Source: Anaerolineales bacterium
GTDB lineage: Bacteria > Chloroflexota > Anaerolineae > Anaerolineales > Villigracilaceae
Reading direction: 5' to 3'
DNA length: 37,636 nt
Assembly (NCBI GenBank): GCA_020060235.1
Contig: JAGVAO010000187.1
Location: 1-37,636 of the forward strand
The position numbers and the translations under genes are program-made. Below, in pieces: positions 28,399 through 36,443 of this stretch. Position 1 is the stretch's first letter; the number at the start of each line of letters is the position of its first letter. The notes under the pieces are model-generated. The model was not told where the DNA came from, ran no database searches, and saw only the letters and a program-made list of their open reading frames with translations.

Positions 28399-29573
28399 CG
28401 TCCACCTGCTAGAATCCGCACCGCCGCCAGGACGCGGGTCACATCCTGCGGCGTATTGAAAATCCCCAGCCCGAAGCGCAGCGCGCCAGCGGGGAAAGTC
28501 CCCAGCGTGCGGTGCGCGGCGGGCGCGCAGTGCAGCCCCACCCGGCACAAAATCCCAAACTCCTCATCCAGACGCAGGCCGGCCTCCGAAGTCGCCATAT
28601 CCTCAATGTTCAGGGAAATGGTGGCCGTTCGACCTTTTCCCGCGCCAGGGCCATAGACTTTCACCCCCGGCGTCTCCTGCAAACCGGCCAGGAGCGGACT
28701 CACGAGCGCCTGTTCCTCGTCTCGAATGGCCGCCACGCCCTTTTGCAAAACCCAGCGCACGGAAGCTCCCAGCCCGGCCAGCCCTACCGTGTTGGGGGTG
28801 CCGCTTTCGAGCAGGTCGGGCAGGAAGGGCGGGTGTTCGTCATGTTCCGAGTGGCTGCCCGTGCCGCCCTGCCGCAGCGGGATGAGTTCGGCCTCGTCCA
28901 CGCGTTCACCCAAGACAAGGCCTCCGGTTCCGGTTGGGCCGTAGAGCGATTTATGCCCGGTAAAGGCCAGCAGGTCGATTAAATCGGCCTGCATGTCGAT
29001 AGGCACGGCCCCGGCGCTTTGGGCGGTATCCGCGAGCAGGAGCAGGTTGTGGCGGCGGGCAATTTCTCCCAGCGGCTTGAGCGGTTGAATCGTCCCGCAG
29101 ACATTCGAAGCGTGGTTGACGACAATCATCCGCGTTTCAGGCCGGATGGCCGCCTCGACATCCGCCGGGTCGAGCGACCCGTCCGCCGCGCAGGGGAGGA
29201 CTGTCATCGCCACGCCGCGCGCTTCCAGAACCCGCAGCGGACGCATGACCGAGTTGTGTTCCATGCCGCTGGTGATGACATGCTGGCCGGGGTGCAGCAG
29301 TCCGTGCAAGGCCTGGTTGAGCGAATCGGTAACGTTCAGGCCGAAGGCCACGCGCAGCGGGTCGGGCGCGTTGAACAGTTCGGCAATCGCTTCGCGGGCC
29401 GAGTAAACCATCCGCGAAGCCGCAATCGACAGCCGATGACCGGAACGCCCAGGGTTGGCGCCTGTCTTGTCGAGAAAGCGGCGCATGGCCTCGGCCACGC
29501 AGGGCGGCTTGGGCCAGGAGGTGGCCGCATTGTCGAGGTAAACCAGTTCGGGGTCGTTGCGTTCCGTACTCAT
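28395..29573 (-). CDS. Cysteine desulfurase / selenocysteine lyase-like aminotransferase class V
   Basis: 392-residue PLP enzyme predicted to release sulfur or selenium from cysteine or selenocysteine as a persulfide/perselenide. It opens with VYLDNAATSWPKPP. PLP contacts follow: the Schiff-base lysine in FTGHKSLYGPTGTGGL, the preceding ADTAQSAGAVPID, and the SGTPNTVGLAGL loop. The catalytic Cys lies in the C-terminal RVGLHCAPAAHRTLG loop. This form, with LHCAP, is typical of the SufS/CsdB-like group found beside YedE and DUF3343. It overlaps tusA upstream and the DUF3343 gene downstream by 4 bases each. Confidence 0.9.
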   Translation of the reverse strand: MSTERNDPELVYLDNAATSWPKPPCVAEAMRRFLDKTGANPGRSGHRLSIAASRMVYSAREAIAELFNAPDPLRVAFGLNVTDSLNQALHGLLHPGQHVITSGMEHNSVMRPLRVLEARGVAMTVLPCAADGSLDPADVEAAIRPETRMIVVNHASNVCGTIQPLKPLGEIARRHNLLLLADTAQSAGAVPIDMQADLIDLLAFTGHKSLYGPTGTGGLVLGERVDEAELIPLRQGGTGSHSEHDEHPPFLPDLLESGTPNTVGLAGLGASVRWVLQKGVAAIRDEEQALVSPLLAGLQETPGVKVYGPGAGKGRTATISLNIEDMATSEAGLRLDEEFGILCRVGLHCAPAAHRTLGTFPAGALRFGLGIFNTPQDVTRVLAAVRILAGGR

Positions 29574-29779
29574 TTTGTCAGGGTCAATTTGAATTCGTCG
29601 TCGAGAGTCTCGATGGCGACCCTCCAGCCGAAGTGGCGCGACATCCGCGCGACGTTCTCGCGGGCGGTAACGGTATCGACCAGCACTTCGATGGGAGGTT
29701 GCTTCTTTTCCATGGCTTGTCGGGTTAAGACAACGGGTTGGGGGCAGGAAAGCCCGCGCGCGTCAATTTTGATGGTCAT
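29570..29779 (-). CDS. TusA/SirA/YedF-family sulfur (selenium) carrier
   Basis: 69-residue protein of the TusA fold. The signature is DARGLSCPQPVVLTRQAM with Cys12 as the presumed persulfide or perselenide carrier. Unlike full-length selenium-related YedF (about 200 residues with a C-terminal DsrE-like domain), only the TusA domain is present. The ATG at 29779 follows the yedE stop by 9 bases, with AGGAGAC upstream. Its position between a YedE transporter and a desulfurase suggests it relays the chalcogen between them (inference). Confidence 0.9.
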   Translation of the reverse strand: MTIKIDARGLSCPQPVVLTRQAMEKKQPPIEVLVDTVTARENVARMSRHFGWRVAIETLDDEFKLTLTK

Positions 29780-29788
29780 TTTGGTCTC

Positions 29789-30907
29789 CTATGCCAGTTT
29801 TTCACGCATGCCGAAACCGATGACCAGGCAGACCGCCAGGCCAAGCACGACCGCGACCATGCCCGCCGGGCTGATTCCACCGACCGTCAAGACGCCGTCG
29901 ACAAGCGCGTCGGGCCGGGCAGCCAGGCCGAAGTTGTGGGCGAAGGCCGCGCCGGTAATCATGCCCAGCACGAAGACCGCCGAATCGCTGTCGCCTTCGC
30001 CGGCCAGGAAGAGCTGCCGGCCGGGACAGCCGCCAGCCAGCGCATAGGCCAGGCCGGCCAGCAGCATACCGAGGATGTTCCAGAGCAGGTTGCTGTGGGC
30101 AATCGGCTGGGCGGCGTAACCGGGGTTGAACTGGCCGAGGGCCAGGTTGGTGACGAAGGCCGCCACCAGCAGCGCGCCCAATCCGCTAACCAGGTGGGTG
30201 TCGCGGATGAGAATCACGTCGCGGATTGCGCCCATCGTGCAGAAGCGGGTGCGCTGGGCCAGGAAGCCAATCAGCAGGCCGATGCTGAGCGAAATCGCCA
30301 GCGGGGCGAACTGCGAACCGGGGCCGCTCTCGCTCTGGAAGATTGGGCCGCCCTCGGCAAAAACCGGCTGGAAGACAGCCAGCAGCAACAGGCCGACCAT
30401 CAGGGCCGGGAAGATGTAGCCGACGATGGGGTAGGTCTTGGTACTGCGCCCCAGGCTGTAACCGTTGCGCAGGAAATAGACGCCGATGGCGATTCCGGCA
30501 GCCAGGCCGAGGAGGCCGGGGATGGCGTTCAGGTCGCCGCCCGCCAGGCGGAAATTCGCCCGCCAGGGACAGCCGAGGAAGACCAGCGCTCCAAACATGG
30601 CAAAGACGCCCAGCACGAATCGAACGATGGGCGCGGAACCGGCGCGGGCCTTGAATTCACGGAAGACGAGCGCGGCAACCAGCGAGCCCAGCACAAATCC
30701 GATGATTTCCGGGCGGATGTATTGCACAACGGCGGCGCGGTGCAGGCCGAGCGCGCCGGCAATATCTCGCTCGAAGCAGGCCACGCAGATGCCCATGTTC
30801 TTGGGGTTGCCGAGGAATTGCAGCAGCGGGCCGAGGATGCCGATGACGGCCCCGACCAGGACAATGCCAAGGCGGGAAGCAAAGAAGCGGGTAAGGCGTT
30901 CAGACAT
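29789..30907 (-). CDS. yedE: YedE/YeeE-family membrane transporter, selenium-associated type
   Basis: 372-residue polytopic membrane protein with about 10 helices. Family cysteines are visible: GICVACFERD near the N-terminus, FLGCPWRANFRLAGGD, RTRFCTMGAIRD and AGGCPGRQLFLAGEGDSD. These repeats are the pattern of YeeE/YedE permeases, thought to move thiosulfate or related sulfur and selenium species. Start ATG 30907 with GGAG nine bases upstream; the frame runs to a TTG at 30922. First gene of yedE-tusA-desulfurase-DUF3343. The linkage matches clusters described in selenium-using bacteria, but selD is not in the window. Confidence 0.88.
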   Translation of the reverse strand: MSERLTRFFASRLGIVLVGAVIGILGPLLQFLGNPKNMGICVACFERDIAGALGLHRAAVVQYIRPEIIGFVLGSLVAALVFREFKARAGSAPIVRFVLGVFAMFGALVFLGCPWRANFRLAGGDLNAIPGLLGLAAGIAIGVYFLRNGYSLGRSTKTYPIVGYIFPALMVGLLLLAVFQPVFAEGGPIFQSESGPGSQFAPLAISLSIGLLIGFLAQRTRFCTMGAIRDVILIRDTHLVSGLGALLVAAFVTNLALGQFNPGYAAQPIAHSNLLWNILGMLLAGLAYALAGGCPGRQLFLAGEGDSDSAVFVLGMITGAAFAHNFGLAARPDALVDGVLTVGGISPAGMVAVVLGLAVCLVIGFGMREKLA

Positions 30908-30938
30908 GTGAAGATTCTCCAATTCAAGAAGTTTGTGG

Positions 30939-30990
30939 CGCGGGATGCTATCCCGCGATTACAGGGTTTGGGCGGGATAGCATCCCGCCC
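30939..30990. repeat. Pair of GC-rich palindromes upstream of yedE
   Basis: Two adjacent palindromes: CGCGGGAT-gct-ATCCCGCG (30939-30946 / 30950-30957) and GGGCGGGAT-agc-ATCCCGCCC (30970-30978 / 30982-30990). The second is nearly the inverse of the first. A related copy lies at the right edge of the window (37617-37635). They look like dispersed REP-type elements and lie inside the yedE leader. Confidence 0.65.
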
Positions 30991-31049
30991 TACGAAAGAT
31001 GTTGGCGTGAGAATCTCGTTCTATTGCTGTTGGCTCCTTTCATGGAAAG

Positions 31050-31245
31050 CAAAACGCCGCCAGTTCAGGCTGGCGGCGCTCAACAGCAACAGGCGCGTTG
31101 TCTAAGCGCAGTGTCCAGGCATGAACAGGCGAACGGACGGGCGCTGACCAGCGCCCTGTCGGGTGGCTCAAAGAGAGTGGGAGAGTCGATACAGAATCAT
31201 CGCGGGTTCCTCGTCAGATATTCTGACAGAGAAGGCTTAAAAATA
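31050..31245 (-). promoter_or_regulatory. Candidate structured leader of the yedE operon, with terminator and short leader ORFs
   Basis: In this 395-base gap (30908-31302), on the minus strand, there are a small hairpin GTCAGA/TCTGAC near 31220, a strong hairpin (31139-31146 / 31149-31156), and a nine-bp terminator-like stem CGCCGCCAG / CTGGCGGCG (31055-31063 / 31070-31078) followed by TTTTGCTTT. Two tiny ORFs are present: 31168-31200 (MILYRLSHSL), with GAGG upstream, and MPGHCA near 31125. The layout resembles an attenuated leader or a small RNA. It matches no riboswitch I know. Confidence 0.4.
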
Positions 31246-31250
31246 AAAGT

Positions 31251-31284
31251 GACGGATGGCATAAACCCAATATGCCATCCGTCC
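31251..31284 (-). terminator. Terminator of the CHAT-SIR2/STAND-WD40 operon
   Basis: Twelve-bp perfect stem GACGGATGGCAT / ATGCCATCCGTC (31251-31262 and 31273-31284), followed on the minus strand by ACTTTTATTTTT. Nineteen bases past the stop of the STAND gene. Confidence 0.85.
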
Positions 31285-31302
31285 AAGGAAGTTCGCTGCA
31301 AT

Positions 31303-34287
31303 TTATTTTCCGGCAGGCCACTGCGGGCAGGTGAGCCGGTATTCATCATCGGGGAAGTATTGATGCCATTCGTTGACGGTGAAGTTGCGCCCGGCCATCT
31401 CACAGGATTTCTTGAGCCAGGATTCGGGGGATAAGTCCCACAGAACCACTTCACCACCGGAAGAAACCAGCTGTTCGCCGTCGGCGCTGAAATCAAGGCT
31501 TTGCACGCCCTGGCTGTGCCGGATGAAGGGGCGGACGAGTAACTGGCGGCTGGGGATGTCCCACAGGGTTACGTAATAGTTGTTGTGGCCCGCTGCCAGA
31601 ATTTGGTTGTCAGGGCTGAAAGCCAGCGACAAAATGCGGCCCTCGCGGTCATACAATTGGACGATAACAGCCTCGTTATAAACATCCCAGAGGGTGATAA
31701 GCCCCTCGCTGCTGCCCAGGGCCATTACGCTGGCATCCGGGTTGTAAGCCAGGCTGATAAATGCACGGACATTGGCCGGGATGGTTTGCTCTCGAACCTC
31801 GAACGTCTGTGTGTCGATAAAGGTCAGGGTGTTGTTGCTGCCATTTGCCACGGCCAGGGTTTTTGAATCCGGGCTGAAGGCGAGTTGGGAGATGCCATTT
31901 TGGGCCTCGAAACGGGCTTTTTCGGTGTAGTTTTGGGTTTCAAGCAGCAGGATGATTTCATCATTGACGGTCGCAGCCAGGGTTTGGCCGTCCGGGCTGT
32001 AGGCCAGCAGGACCTTGCGGGTGTTGAATGAGTCTGTGGCAATGACGCTTTCGCTCATCGATGTGAAAGTTGCTGCATCCCATATCACCAGTTTTTGTTC
32101 CTCGCAGCGCACGATATTATTGTAAAGATGCGCACAATAAACGGAGGCGACATGCCTGCCATCCGGGCTGAGGGTTACCGCGTCCAACATCGAAGCGCTG
32201 CTGTGAGTGGTTTGGGCTATGACAAATTCAGTGGCGGCGCGATTGTTGCTAATGGGCATTGCCTTGATTTCCCAAGACCTGAAAAAGGTCTGGCGGCAAA
32301 GGTTGTAGCCGGCATCCAGGTCACAGTTGAAGAAGTTGCCGGTGATAACTCCCTCGCGGCTGGCATCGAAGGCGACGTAAGGAATAATTCCCGCTTTGCC
32401 TGAAATGCCCGCAAACAATCGGCTTTGCCCATTCAGGGCGCTCAATAACTGGGCGCGTGTGCGCGGGTGGTCGATAATCTGGAAGGCTTCGACCGCCAGC
32501 AAGTTGGCAACGCTTATTTGTGCGCTGTTTTGCGCCAGGATGGACTGGACAGCCAATTCATTGGCGCGGGCCAGGCCTTTTTGTTCGCGGGCCAGTTGTT
32601 CCTGTTCGCTGGCCTTTTGTTTTTCGACTTCGGCCAGGGCCTGCGCGGTGGCTGCGGCCTGGGCGTTGGCAATCGCCTGGGTGCTGGCGGCCTCGGCAGT
32701 AGCCTGCTGGGAGGCTGCCCGAATGCTGGCAGCCTCTGCAGTTGATTTTTGCTCATTGGCAAGGATGCTGGCCTCGCGAGCGTTGCGCGACTCGACTTCC
32801 AGACTGCGGTTCGCGCTCAATGCGCTGACGCTAAAGAAAACCGCAGCCAGGAAAAGCAGGGAAGCAATGAGAAACCCGGCGGCGATTAAGCGGCGCTGGG
32901 TAATATCATTTTGCTCTCGCTGGCGCAGCAGTTGGCAGGCTTTTAGGAAGGCGGCTTCGTCGGGAGTCAGGCGGATGGTTTTGGCCTGTTCTTCGGCAAC
33001 ATCGAGTTCGTTGCCGCGCAGGAGCAGGCCTTCGCCGCGTCCCTGCTCGACCCACAAGTGGGCCTGGTGCTGAAAGAGATTCAGGTTGGTTTCAAACCAC
33101 GTTTTATTGTTACTGCGAACGGGTTCAATCAGGCGGTCGTGCGCCAGTTCGTACCAGGTTTGCCCGGCGCGTTTTTCCGGGCGAATCAGGTGGGTATCTT
33201 CCAGGTTGTGGACAGCCTCGTTCGGCAATCCTTCGCTTATGCCTGTGCCAATTCGAACCAGGGAGCGCGTGCCTTCGGGTGTGATAAGTTTGCGGTCGAA
33301 CCACTGGCGGATGTCGCGCTCTGAAACGCCGGTCTCTTCGGCGGCTTTCTTGACGCTCATGGCATAGTATTCGCCCAACGACTGGTTTACGTCGCCGACT
33401 TTGTCGAGGTCTTTTTCGGTGATGGTGGTTTTGCGGGCGCTTTTGTTCTCCCACATCCGATAGCAGGCCACCTGCAGTTGTACCGGCTCGATGTACAACC
33501 CCAACTGGCTTTGGACTGAACCGTCCAGCATTTGCACCTGTACGCGTCGCAGGTCATCGACCAGTTTTTGGGCGGCGGAATCGGTGAACTCGACCCCGGC
33601 GTTGCGGGCGGGCTGTTGCACGGCATCCATCGCCGCTTTGACGCCCAGCAACTCAAGGTGAAAGGTATTGGAGAAATAGGTTGGGATGCTGCGCGCATAC
33701 GGTTCCAGCGCGCCGACATAATCGGTGCGCGTAATGAACAAAGCCCAGCGGTTGCGGTTCTTGAGAACGTTTCTTAACTGGCTGAAAAAGGATACCTTGG
33801 TTGCGCGGTCGTTCGGGTCAATCGAAAGGATTTCCTCGAACTGGTCGAAAATCATGAATTCGGGGCCTTCGCGTTCCTCTTCAAGCGAGCGCAGGGCCAG
33901 ATAATCTCCCATCGACAGGCGCGCCAGGCGGTTGAGTTTTGTCCGTTTTTCGGGTTGGTAGCGTTCTTCGAGCGAGAGCAGCGCGCTGAACACAAAGCGA
34001 TTAAAACGCCGCGGGTCGCTGATGGTATCCGTCGCGCCCATCAGGTCGGTGGGATATTCCACGTTGACGCGAATCGTCGGGTGGACGAAGAATCCCTCCT
34101 CGGCCAGTTTGGGTATCAACCCGGCCTGCACCAGCGAGGTTTTCCCCGCGCCCGACGGGGCATGGAGCAGGACAATGCGCTCGGCTATCAGGCGGTCGGT
34201 CAGGGTGCGTAGCTCTCGGTCGCGTCCGTAAAGCGTTTCAGATTTTGCAAAAGCGCGCGGGCCAACATAAGGATTACCAGTAGTCAT
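31303..34287 (-). CDS. nSTAND1-type NTPase with transmembrane segment and C-terminal WD40 propeller
   Basis: 994-residue STAND switch protein. NPYVGPRAFAKSETLYGRDRE is the usual nSTAND1 opening. Walker A is APSGAGKTS (43-51), Walker B FMIFDQFEEI (144-153), and FITRTDYVG (184-192) is the sensor region. LQVACYRMWE (271-280) is a family hallmark. A winged-helix-like segment (about 305-395) follows. One membrane helix (467-489) leads into a long Ala/Gln/Glu coiled coil (490-600). WD40 blades from about 630 to 955 are marked by VIWD, LITLWDV, YVTLWDI and EVVLWDL. The end, SWLKKSCEMAGRNFT...CPQWP, is a tail also seen on other bacterial WD40-STAND proteins. It starts 16 bases after the CHAT-SIR2 gene. 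Probable role: sensing a signal through the propeller and controlling the partner effector (inference). Confidence 0.9.
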   Translation of the reverse strand: MTTGNPYVGPRAFAKSETLYGRDRELRTLTDRLIAERIVLLHAPSGAGKTSLVQAGLIPKLAEEGFFVHPTIRVNVEYPTDLMGATDTISDPRRFNRFVFSALLSLEERYQPEKRTKLNRLARLSMGDYLALRSLEEEREGPEFMIFDQFEEILSIDPNDRATKVSFFSQLRNVLKNRNRWALFITRTDYVGALEPYARSIPTYFSNTFHLELLGVKAAMDAVQQPARNAGVEFTDSAAQKLVDDLRRVQVQMLDGSVQSQLGLYIEPVQLQVACYRMWENKSARKTTITEKDLDKVGDVNQSLGEYYAMSVKKAAEETGVSERDIRQWFDRKLITPEGTRSLVRIGTGISEGLPNEAVHNLEDTHLIRPEKRAGQTWYELAHDRLIEPVRSNNKTWFETNLNLFQHQAHLWVEQGRGEGLLLRGNELDVAEEQAKTIRLTPDEAAFLKACQLLRQREQNDITQRRLIAAGFLIASLLFLAAVFFSVSALSANRSLEVESRNAREASILANEQKSTAEAASIRAASQQATAEAASTQAIANAQAAATAQALAEVEKQKASEQEQLAREQKGLARANELAVQSILAQNSAQISVANLLAVEAFQIIDHPRTRAQLLSALNGQSRLFAGISGKAGIIPYVAFDASREGVITGNFFNCDLDAGYNLCRQTFFRSWEIKAMPISNNRAATEFVIAQTTHSSASMLDAVTLSPDGRHVASVYCAHLYNNIVRCEEQKLVIWDAATFTSMSESVIATDSFNTRKVLLAYSPDGQTLAATVNDEIILLLETQNYTEKARFEAQNGISQLAFSPDSKTLAVANGSNNTLTFIDTQTFEVREQTIPANVRAFISLAYNPDASVMALGSSEGLITLWDVYNEAVIVQLYDREGRILSLAFSPDNQILAAGHNNYYVTLWDIPSRQLLVRPFIRHSQGVQSLDFSADGEQLVSSGGEVVLWDLSPESWLKKSCEMAGRNFTVNEWHQYFPDDEYRLTCPQWPAGK

Positions 34288-34303
34288 TTTTTTGCCTGCC
34301 TTG

Positions 34304-36361
34304 TCATCGTTGCGCTGAAAGCCGCGTCGAGAGTTCTTTCATAAACTCGCGCGCCGTTCCCCAGAAAATACTGATTTCAATATCCGAACTACGGCCAAAA
34401 TAAGTCTCGATATAGCGGCGGGCGCGCCCGGGGTCGAGCAGGCGGGCTTCATCCGGCTCGATTTGGGCGGCAATATGGGCGTGCCGCCGAAGCAGGTTAT
34501 TGCCTTCTTTTGCCAGCAACGATTGCATGACCACCCTGAAATTCCACTCTTCGGCCTGGAAACCCAGGAAGAGCAGCGCCGAATCGGCCAGGGCGCGCCC
34601 GACCTGGCTGGGAATGTTCTTCATGTGGCGGGTGATGCCGATTAAGTACCTGAAGGTGTCGTCCTCGGTCAGCACCAGCGATTCGGGTTGGCTCAACAGG
34701 CCGAACAAGTGATAGACCAGGGGCTGCTCGTCGGTGGGTTCGTAGTCGTTGTCGTACAGTCCGGGGTCGGCATCTTCGCTGAACTCGCGCCAGGGGCAGA
34801 CCATGGTGGTCGGATTTTTCCCGGCTTCGCGCAGCGCCATTTCGAGCAGTTCATCGGTATTGGCGGTGATGAAGACCCGCGCCGGAATTTGCGCCAGGAT
34901 TTTATAAGGCTCGAAATCGTCTTTTTCCACCAAACCCTGGCGGGCGGCTTCGAGCATTTTTTGCACCGGGGCGTTGGGGCCGCCCAAATCGGCGGGCAGT
35001 TGGGCGCGTTTGCGGATGGCGGCGCGCAACTGCGCCAGCCACTCATCTTCGGCAGTGAAGCGTGATTGGTCCACCGCGCGGTACTGGGCCACTTGCGGCA
35101 GGGACTCGCGTTCGTGCGCCGCTAGCGGGTATTGCAACTCGTCGGCCCAGCGCTGGGCCAGGTCGCGCAGCGGGCCGACCAGGGCATCGTTCAGGCCGGG
35201 GCCGAGGATGGGCGTACAGCGCCCGGACTGAATTCCGCGCAGCAGAGAAGGCCATTTCTCGAATTCGCCGCGCGGGCCGCCAAAGCCGGGGGTGTACCAC
35301 AGTCGTCCGCTTTTCAGGCGCATGAAGAGCGCCGGAACCCACCAGTCGGTCTGGTCGCGCACCAGTCCGCGCGCGGCGGAGAGGGCGCGGTCAATCTGCC
35401 CGTCCTTTTGTAACTCGCTAAAGAAAACCGGCATCAATTTTGCGCTGGTTGCCATCGTCAGGTTGTCTTGCATGGCCAGCACTGCCGGGATGCCAGCCGC
35501 CGCCAGACGGGGGCCGAGCGCCGAAAGCACATCACCCTTGCCGCGTCCCGCGCTCTGGCAGGACGCCAGCACCACCAGGCGAGGGCGGTTTTCCAGTTCG
35601 CGCAGGCGGGTAACCAGTTCGCCGCCGGGCTGCCGGTCGACCGCGCCATCCTCGTTTTCGAGCCATAAAAGTGTCTCGCCGTTGGCAAAAGTGCCGTGCG
35701 CGACAATGTAAAGGATGTCGAACTCGTCGGCTTGCAGGGCAGAAACCAGACCATTCAGGGTCGCTTTTTCAAGGATGGTGGCCGGGATTTCGCCCAACCC
35801 GCCGGTGACGGATTCGACCTCGGCGGGTTTGTCCACGCTGGCGAGTTTGTAGGCGTCCAACCCCTGGGGCGCGGCCACCATGACGAGGGCTTTGAGTTCC
35901 CCTTTTGCGCGCAACCGCACCGGACGCCAGTCCATGCTGGCGAGGTAACGCGAGAAGTGAATGTTCTGGTCAGTCGAGAAGCAAATTCCGCTTTGGGGGT
36001 CGAGCAGGGTTTCCCAGCGCAGGCTGTTAAGTTCCCCTGCCGCAGGATGAATGTTAAGACGAATCCGCAGGCTGCCGCGCATTTGTTCGACAGATGCCCG
36101 CGCCTGGGCCAGGGCGGTGCGCAACTCTTCGCTCTGGAAGAGGCTGTCGGTCAGGGCCTGGCCGTATGCTTTTGCATCCCCCAGTTCGCGCAGTTCATCG
36201 AGCGATTCAAAATCGAAGGCCGCATAAGCGGCCTGTCCGGCCCCCAGGCGTACTTCCGATTGACTGTATGGGTCGTTGTCTGAGTAACGAAAATCGACCG
36301 CATAGTTCTGCTGGTCGTGGCGATGGATGGTTAGTTCGATGTCGGCGATTGTGCCTGTCAT
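34304..36361 (-). CDS. CHAT (caspase-like) protease domain fused to a SIR2-like domain
   Basis: 685-residue two-domain effector candidate. Residues about 1-355 form a CHAT domain: the preamble LRIRLNIHPAAGELNSLRWETLL, His222 in YIVAHGTFANGE, Cys268 in VVLASCQSAGRG, and WVPALFMRL at the end, so the caspase-like His/Cys dyad is intact. Residues about 370-670 look SIR2-like: CTPILGPGLND (384-392), FITANTDELLE (498-507; Asn501), VYHLFG (His551) and ALLFLGFQAEEWNFR (595-609). These correspond to the G-x-G, TTNYD, LHG and LFLGYS elements of SIR2_2-type proteins, with some divergence. No signal or membrane segment. First gene of the operon with the STAND-WD40 protein. Protease targets are unknown; NAD hydrolysis by the second domain is plausible but unproven. 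Confidence 0.88.
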   Translation of the reverse strand: MTGTIADIELTIHRHDQQNYAVDFRYSDNDPYSQSEVRLGAGQAAYAAFDFESLDELRELGDAKAYGQALTDSLFQSEELRTALAQARASVEQMRGSLRIRLNIHPAAGELNSLRWETLLDPQSGICFSTDQNIHFSRYLASMDWRPVRLRAKGELKALVMVAAPQGLDAYKLASVDKPAEVESVTGGLGEIPATILEKATLNGLVSALQADEFDILYIVAHGTFANGETLLWLENEDGAVDRQPGGELVTRLRELENRPRLVVLASCQSAGRGKGDVLSALGPRLAAAGIPAVLAMQDNLTMATSAKLMPVFFSELQKDGQIDRALSAARGLVRDQTDWWVPALFMRLKSGRLWYTPGFGGPRGEFEKWPSLLRGIQSGRCTPILGPGLNDALVGPLRDLAQRWADELQYPLAAHERESLPQVAQYRAVDQSRFTAEDEWLAQLRAAIRKRAQLPADLGGPNAPVQKMLEAARQGLVEKDDFEPYKILAQIPARVFITANTDELLEMALREAGKNPTTMVCPWREFSEDADPGLYDNDYEPTDEQPLVYHLFGLLSQPESLVLTEDDTFRYLIGITRHMKNIPSQVGRALADSALLFLGFQAEEWNFRVVMQSLLAKEGNNLLRRHAHIAAQIEPDEARLLDPGRARRYIETYFGRSSDIEISIFWGTAREFMKELSTRLSAQR

Positions 36362-36414
36362 GCGCTCATCTCGATTCGAAAAATTACGACATAGATTGCC
36401 CGGATAATAAGATT

Positions 36415-36443
36415 ATTATACGAAAATGGCAGGCTAAATGCAA
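36415..36443 (-). promoter_or_regulatory. Promoter of the CHAT-SIR2/STAND-WD40 operon
   Basis: TTGCAT (36438-36443), 17-base spacer, perfect TATAAT (36415-36420) on the minus strand. The predicted start near 36408 gives a leader of about 47 bases. Confidence 0.7.

Noticed and set aside
29738-31105. 455-codon plus-strand frame over yedE
   Set aside because: Composition (Ala, Glu, Gln, Asp rich, no domain) is that of an antisense shadow, and yedE on the opposite strand is clear.
30908-31302. Known riboswitch class upstream of yedE
   Set aside because: I looked for cobalamin, TPP, SAM and Moco-type conserved boxes and found no convincing match, so I report only an unclassified structured leader.
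31024-31434. 136-codon plus-strand frame over the yedE leader and the end of the STAND gene
   Set aside because: It runs through two hairpins and into the WD40 coding region antisense, has no ribosome binding site and no recognisable domain.
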